A DNA stretch of 64,000 nucleotides from UMGS1322 sp900550765 (GTDB taxonomy: Bacteria; Bacillota; Clostridia; Christensenellales; QALW01): contig CAUDEY010000001.1 in the NCBI GenBank assembly GCA_958448705.1, positions 62,001-126,000 on the forward strand, read 5' to 3'. Shown here in pieces: positions 60,463-64,000 of this stretch (the first letter of the stretch is position 1; each line of letters begins with the position of its first letter). The position numbers were made by a program, and so were the translations under genes. The notes beneath the pieces were generated by a model. That model was not told where the DNA came from. It did not search any database and saw only the letters and a list, made by a program, of their open reading frames with translations.

Positions 60463-62523
60463 CTATCTGCGAAGGTCCCCCTTATACAGCGGAATACTGA
60501 TTACATCCATAAATCGAATGGGAAACTCCTCTTTCTTCAGCGTACAAGTTTCCGCGCCGCGATGCTCCTCCACGATACGGCTCCAGTTTTTTCCCTTAGC
60601 ATAGGTAACAGAGGAGGAAATCACGCTGACACAGCTATCCCGGTTGATAATGGCCGGAAAGCGATCGGCATAGCAGATACAGAGCGTCCCGCCCAGGACT
60701 TCGGTAAGGCCTCCGTTTATTGTTTCAAACGCGGTTCCCTCCTCTTCGGCCTTAAAGCCGAACACCCAAAGGGTAGAATGATCGTTGATAACCTCATGCT
60801 TGCTGCGCTCGGGATTCATCTGCCGCGCCCAGACCTTTTGCCCCTTAAAATGATAGCAGGGAATTTCACGGCTGTAGCAAAACTGCCGCTCCCGCTCTTT
60901 TTCCACCGCTTCTCCCGCACCGCCGGTTCCGGGAATTCCCCCTAAGGTACAGCCTACGTTCTCCATAAACACCCTGCCGCCCTCTACGGAATTAAAATAC
61001 ATGGATACCGCCTGCGTATGCAGATCCGAAAGTACCAGTGTACGCCGGGACGCATGGTCTATCAGCGTATTCATGCCCGAAAGCTGTTCAAAGGCAAACA
61101 AATCCTCCATAACAAGAGGCGTATCGGTTTCCCCTGTAATCTGAAAGATACCGGTATGCTCCCGCTTTTTCATCTCCGGCGTATTGGCAAGATCGCAGTA
61201 CATAAAATTGATGCGTTCCACTGTTGCCGGTACCGTCAGCGGCGCGCTTAAAAGATAGGCGCCGGGTTGAAAATAGATCGTTTTTGCACCGGAGGAAAGC
61301 GCCGCCTGTATCGCCGCGGTATCATCCTGCACGCCGTCGCCTGCAGCGCCGAAAGCATTCACGCTTACCCATTTTTCCGCATTCTCCCACGGAATATCCG
61401 GCGTATCCTCCACCGGCAGATCCAAGGTGGTGATTTTCCCGTGATCCAATCCATGAAATTTTCCGTGAGAGGAAAATTCCGAAATATCTCCGTCCTGTAT
61501 GCCGCTGCAGTAAGAGGAGAGCGAATGGCTGTAGCCGGATATCTGAATATTTTTTGCATACAATACGCCGAACTCATGGCGAATGGCAAAATCGTCCTGC
61601 GTCGTGCCGGAAAAACGGCTGTCCACACACACGGTATGACCGGTAAAGCCGACGCAGCGCAGCGCCGGACAGCTGTTTTCGCTGACAAAGTCACGAATGG
61701 AAACAATGGTATCGCCTACAAAAAATCCCGCGCGCTTCTGTCCCCTTGCCCGAATATGCTCAAAAAAAGCAAAATGCGTCTGCGGCGTTACCTTAAAACC
61801 GTAATCAAAGCCGATAACCTCGATGTTTTCGGCAATACAGGCCGAGGCTTTATCGTGGCAGATCTCAAACCCGACGCAGCCGCGAAGACTGTCGTCGCCG
61901 GAGAGAATCCTGAGATTTCTGGCTGCGCCGGTATTGTTGGCAAAATAGACTATTCCCGTGGCACCGGGATTGCCCCTTCCGATATCAATGGTAAGGTTCT
62001 CAATCATATTTGTCATGGCAATGTTCGAAGCCTCGCCGCGCATAAAGCTGATAACCGGACGGTCGTTTCCGTATTCAAACCCCTTGCAGTGATCCTGCAG
62101 GCGAATCGTAACGCCCTCCATGCTCTGCCCCATCAGCCGCAGCCGGCAGTTCATCTCCAAATACGGAACATTGTTGAAAATATTCCGGAAATGCTCAAAG
62201 GAATAGGAAATCGTATCACTTACCAGATAGGTTCCGTTCGGAAAATAAATAATTTTGGACATCGGTAGTTTTTCCGGCCATACGATGCATCTTTTGCCGT
62301 TGACCCTGCGAATTTCAAAGCCGATCCAGGCCTCCTTGCCGGGCATGGCGTCCAATTTTTTCACCGTAGCGCAAAAGGCATCATAATACTCCTTAAAAAT
62401 ATCGTCAATTGCGGCCCGCAGCGCTTTCGTACAATCGGTTTTACCGGTGTTATCACAGTTATAAGGAGGCTTGGTCACATCCACAATTCCCTTTACATCG
62501 GCCGGATACACATAATTTTTCAT
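60463..62523 (-). CDS. Tandem pectate-lyase-superfamily beta-helix protein
   Basis: A 686-residue protein with two pectate-lyase-3 type beta-helix starts. One lies at about 10-100 (DVTKPPYNCDNTGKTDCTKALRAAIDD and IIYFPNGTYLVSDTI) and one at about 380-440 (VNAFGAAGDGVQDDTAAIQAAL and TIYFQPGAYLLSAPL). Each begins a helix of strand repeats. Such proteins are often polysaccharide lyases or hydrolases. No signal peptide is seen, so export or an intracellular role is unclear. Catalytic residues cannot be named. The start overlaps the stop of a lipoprotein gene by four bases. Confidence 0.78.
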   Translation of the reverse strand: MKNYVYPADVKGIVDVTKPPYNCDNTGKTDCTKALRAAIDDIFKEYYDAFCATVKKLDAMPGKEAWIGFEIRRVNGKRCIVWPEKLPMSKIIYFPNGTYLVSDTISYSFEHFRNIFNNVPYLEMNCRLRLMGQSMEGVTIRLQDHCKGFEYGNDRPVISFMRGEASNIAMTNMIENLTIDIGRGNPGATGIVYFANNTGAARNLRILSGDDSLRGCVGFEICHDKASACIAENIEVIGFDYGFKVTPQTHFAFFEHIRARGQKRAGFFVGDTIVSIRDFVSENSCPALRCVGFTGHTVCVDSRFSGTTQDDFAIRHEFGVLYAKNIQISGYSHSLSSYCSGIQDGDISEFSSHGKFHGLDHGKITTLDLPVEDTPDIPWENAEKWVSVNAFGAAGDGVQDDTAAIQAALSSGAKTIYFQPGAYLLSAPLTVPATVERINFMYCDLANTPEMKKREHTGIFQITGETDTPLVMEDLFAFEQLSGMNTLIDHASRRTLVLSDLHTQAVSMYFNSVEGGRVFMENVGCTLGGIPGTGGAGEAVEKERERQFCYSREIPCYHFKGQKVWARQMNPERSKHEVINDHSTLWVFGFKAEEEGTAFETINGGLTEVLGGTLCICYADRFPAIINRDSCVSVISSSVTYAKGKNWSRIVEEHRGAETCTLKKEEFPIRFMDVISIPLYKGDLRR

Positions 62524-62903
62524 TCTTCTCCCTCTTCTGTTTCAAAAATAATCGTACCGTCAGTATTGATATAGCCTGAATACAATGTCTTGCCGTCAAG
62601 CGAGAGGAACAAGTCTCCCAGTTTAGTAGAAGCTACCGGTTCAATATACTCTCCCTCTTCATAGGCTGTCCAAAACCATTCCACATGAAAATACTCAATT
62701 CCGTCCTTTTCAATACGCCCTTTAAACACATACAGAATATTGTCGGAATATTCCGTGCGCTCCTTTACCGTATTCAAAGCCTGTTCATCCGTAAGAATCA
62801 CCATACGGGGTGTCGGACTCGGCGTGGGCACAGGTTCTTCCGATTTCCGGCAGCCGGCAAAAAGCAGTACGGGCAAAAGCAGCAGAATCCATAGCTTTTT
62901 CAA
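62520..62903 (-). CDS. Small lipoprotein
   Basis: A 127-residue lipoprotein with signal peptide and lipobox LFAGC (Cys18), a Pro/Ser/Thr linker (VPTPSPTPR), and a domain of about 90 residues (DEQALNTVKERTEYSDNILYVF, IEYFHVEWF, YSGYINTDGTIIF) of unknown function. TTG at 62903 is the likely start because it gives a normal signal peptide, although AAGGA is about 13 bases away. It is co-translated with the beta-helix protein. Confidence 0.65.
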   Translation of the reverse strand: MKKLWILLLLPVLLFAGCRKSEEPVPTPSPTPRMVILTDEQALNTVKERTEYSDNILYVFKGRIEKDGIEYFHVEWFWTAYEEGEYIEPVASTKLGDLFLSLDGKTLYSGYINTDGTIIFETEEGEE

Positions 62904-63000
62904 TAAAAAACGACCATCCTTCTATATCAAAATACAGCATCATTATACCTCAAATTCCCAAATATTTCAATGCTTAATTGCCTTTTGAAACAGTTTATAT

Positions 63001-63029
63001 TTGCTTTTTAATGGGCAAAATGGTATAAT
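63001..63029 (+). promoter_or_regulatory. Promoter of the FAD oxidoreductase gene
   Basis: TTGCTT (63001-63006), 17-base spacer and an extended -10, TGGTATAAT (63021-63029). Confidence 0.75.
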
Positions 63030-63060
63030 AAACTTATACGAATAACAAGAGGTGATATCC

Positions 63061-64000
63061 TTGCAGATTCCCGAAACACGTTTTACCCCCATTACCCAGC
63101 AGTGCGATGTTCTCGTCTGCGGCGGCGGCTTCGGCGGTATTTCCGCGGCTCTGGCCGCGGCACGGGAAGGAAAAAAAGTTCTTCTTTTAGAAAAGCAGTA
63201 TATTTTAGGCGGTCTTGGCACCGCAGGTCTGGTAACAATTTATTTACCCCTGTGCGACGGCTTCGGCCGCCAGGTTTCCTTTGGTATTGCAGAAGAGCTG
63301 CTGCGCCTGTCCATTTCTATGGGCGCTGAAGCGCGATATCCGGCCAATTGGCTGGATACAGCGGATCCATTGCAGCGCACCCAAAAACATTCCCGGTTTG
63401 AAACACAGTTTAATCCGCATTTGTTTGCTATTTTGGCTGAGCAGCTGCTGCTCCAAGCAGGCGTTCAGATTTTGTACGGAACCTATGCCGTAGCCGCACA
63501 GCGCCAAGGCAACCGCATAGAAACGGTAATCATTGAAAATAAATCCGGCCGGCAAGCCGTTCGGGCCGCCACGGTCATTGACGCTACGGGCGATGCCGAT
63601 ATCGCCTTCTTTGCCGGCGCGCCTACCGAAACCTTCAAGCAAGGCAACGTACTGGCCGCATGGTATTATTTTTTGGGAGAGAACGGCTATGACCTGCGCA
63701 TGATGGGCTTCTGCGATATTCCCGAAGAACAAAAATCCCCCCAAAATACAGTAGAAACCTTGGTCGATCAGCGCTTTACCGGACTTAACGGGGAAGAAAT
63801 CTCCCAATTCATGCAGCTTTCGCATCAATCGATTTTAAACGATATCAAAAAACAGCGGCAAAAGGATCCTTCTCTCATACCGGTAACCATCGCATCCATT
63901 CCCCAGCTGCGTATGACGCGCCGGCTGCGCGGTGAATATACGCTGGACGATAAAGAAATGCACACTTCTTTTTCCGATTCGGTCGGCATGGTATCCGACT
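63061..64000 (+). CDS. FAD-dependent oxidoreductase (3' end outside window)
   Basis: The frame starts at TTG 63061, seven bases after AAGAGGTG, and runs to the right edge; 313 residues are visible. VLVCGGGFGGISAALAAAREGKKVLLLEK is a Rossmann FAD-binding start, followed by GGLGTAGLV and the ATG-type motif VIDATGDADIAFFAGAP. This is the FAD_oxidored family, often found with polysaccharide-degradation genes of Bacillota and Bacteroidetes. The substrate is unknown. No ATG start is possible without losing the dinucleotide-binding motif. Confidence 0.9.
   Translation, partial: MQIPETRFTPITQQCDVLVCGGGFGGISAALAAAREGKKVLLLEKQYILGGLGTAGLVTIYLPLCDGFGRQVSFGIAEELLRLSISMGAEARYPANWLDTADPLQRTQKHSRFETQFNPHLFAILAEQLLLQAGVQILYGTYAVAAQRQGNRIETVIIENKSGRQAVRAATVIDATGDADIAFFAGAPTETFKQGNVLAAWYYFLGENGYDLRMMGFCDIPEEQKSPQNTVETLVDQRFTGLNGEEISQFMQLSHQSILNDIKKQRQKDPSLIPVTIASIPQLRMTRRLRGEYTLDDKEMHTSFSDSVGMVSD

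Noticed and set aside
61267..62268. A 333-codon frame antisense to the beta-helix protein
   Set aside because: Despite its length it has no domain-like features or ribosome site and lies wholly within a supported gene.

Overview
The window is chromosomal DNA from an endospore-forming member of the Clostridia (Bacillota). The evidence is spoIIR, sleB and ypeB, a leucine-type T-box leader, L27 with the Firmicutes-type cleavable N-terminus beside its protease Prp, AGGAGG-type ribosome sites, and TTGACA/TATAAT promoters. Genes are dense and many are translationally coupled by ATGA/GTGA overlaps. No tRNA, rRNA, CRISPR array, prophage or insertion sequence was seen.

Layout. 1-8.1 kb: a truncated lipoprotein nuclease, a DUF3737 gene behind a textbook MerR-type promoter, a zinc-ribbon/8-oxoG glycosylase pair, the rplU-prp-rpmA ribosomal operon, and a cysteine desulfurase/thiI pair. 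8.2-16.5 kb is a metal-homeostasis block: csoR-copA with a CsoR-like operator and a CopZ domain fused to CopA behind its own ribosome site, a yybP-ykoY-type (manganese) riboswitch ahead of a P2-type ATPase, MgtC and a ZIP transporter. 16.6-20.6 kb: the sporulation/germination operon spoIIR-sleB-ypeB and divergent murA. 20.6-26.4 kb: an orphan caspase-like protein, then pstSCAB-phoU and a PhoB-type regulator, both preceded by 11-bp Pho-box repeats, but no sensor kinase. 26.4-33.1 kb: a gene-free stretch with possible RNA structure, a C39-like peptidase divergent from an XRE regulator with three copies of one operator, a DUF1538 transporter with a tandem PII-like partner, a WYL regulator, an FNT-type channel and an HD protein.

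33.2-40.1 kb: KDPG aldolase (with an extra VOC-like domain) and KDG kinase, which form the lower uronate pathway, then two U32 RNA-hydroxylation proteins and aroC-aroQ. 40.2-50.6 kb is a glycan-use region: two Gfo/Idh oxidoreductases and a heparinase-like protein in one operon, an AraC regulator, and a divergent operon of two paralogous TIM-barrel hydrolases flanking a surface-anchored protein. 50.7-57.7 kb: a methyltransferase, Ogt, an acetyltransferase, an amidohydrolase, an unusual TIM-barrel/acyl-CoA-synthetase fusion, and a LeuA-like protein that has lost its metal-binding histidines, all downstream of a T-box leader. 57.7-64 kb: argH-argG, a tandem pectate-lyase-fold protein with a small lipoprotein, and the start of an FAD oxidoreductase.

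The best candidates for new biology are the LeuA-like pseudo-enzyme with its T-box and fusion neighbour, the CopA-CopZ nested gene, the three-operator XRE/C39 module, the orphan caspase-like protein, and the DUF1538/PII pair. All assignments come from reading the sequence. No database search was run.
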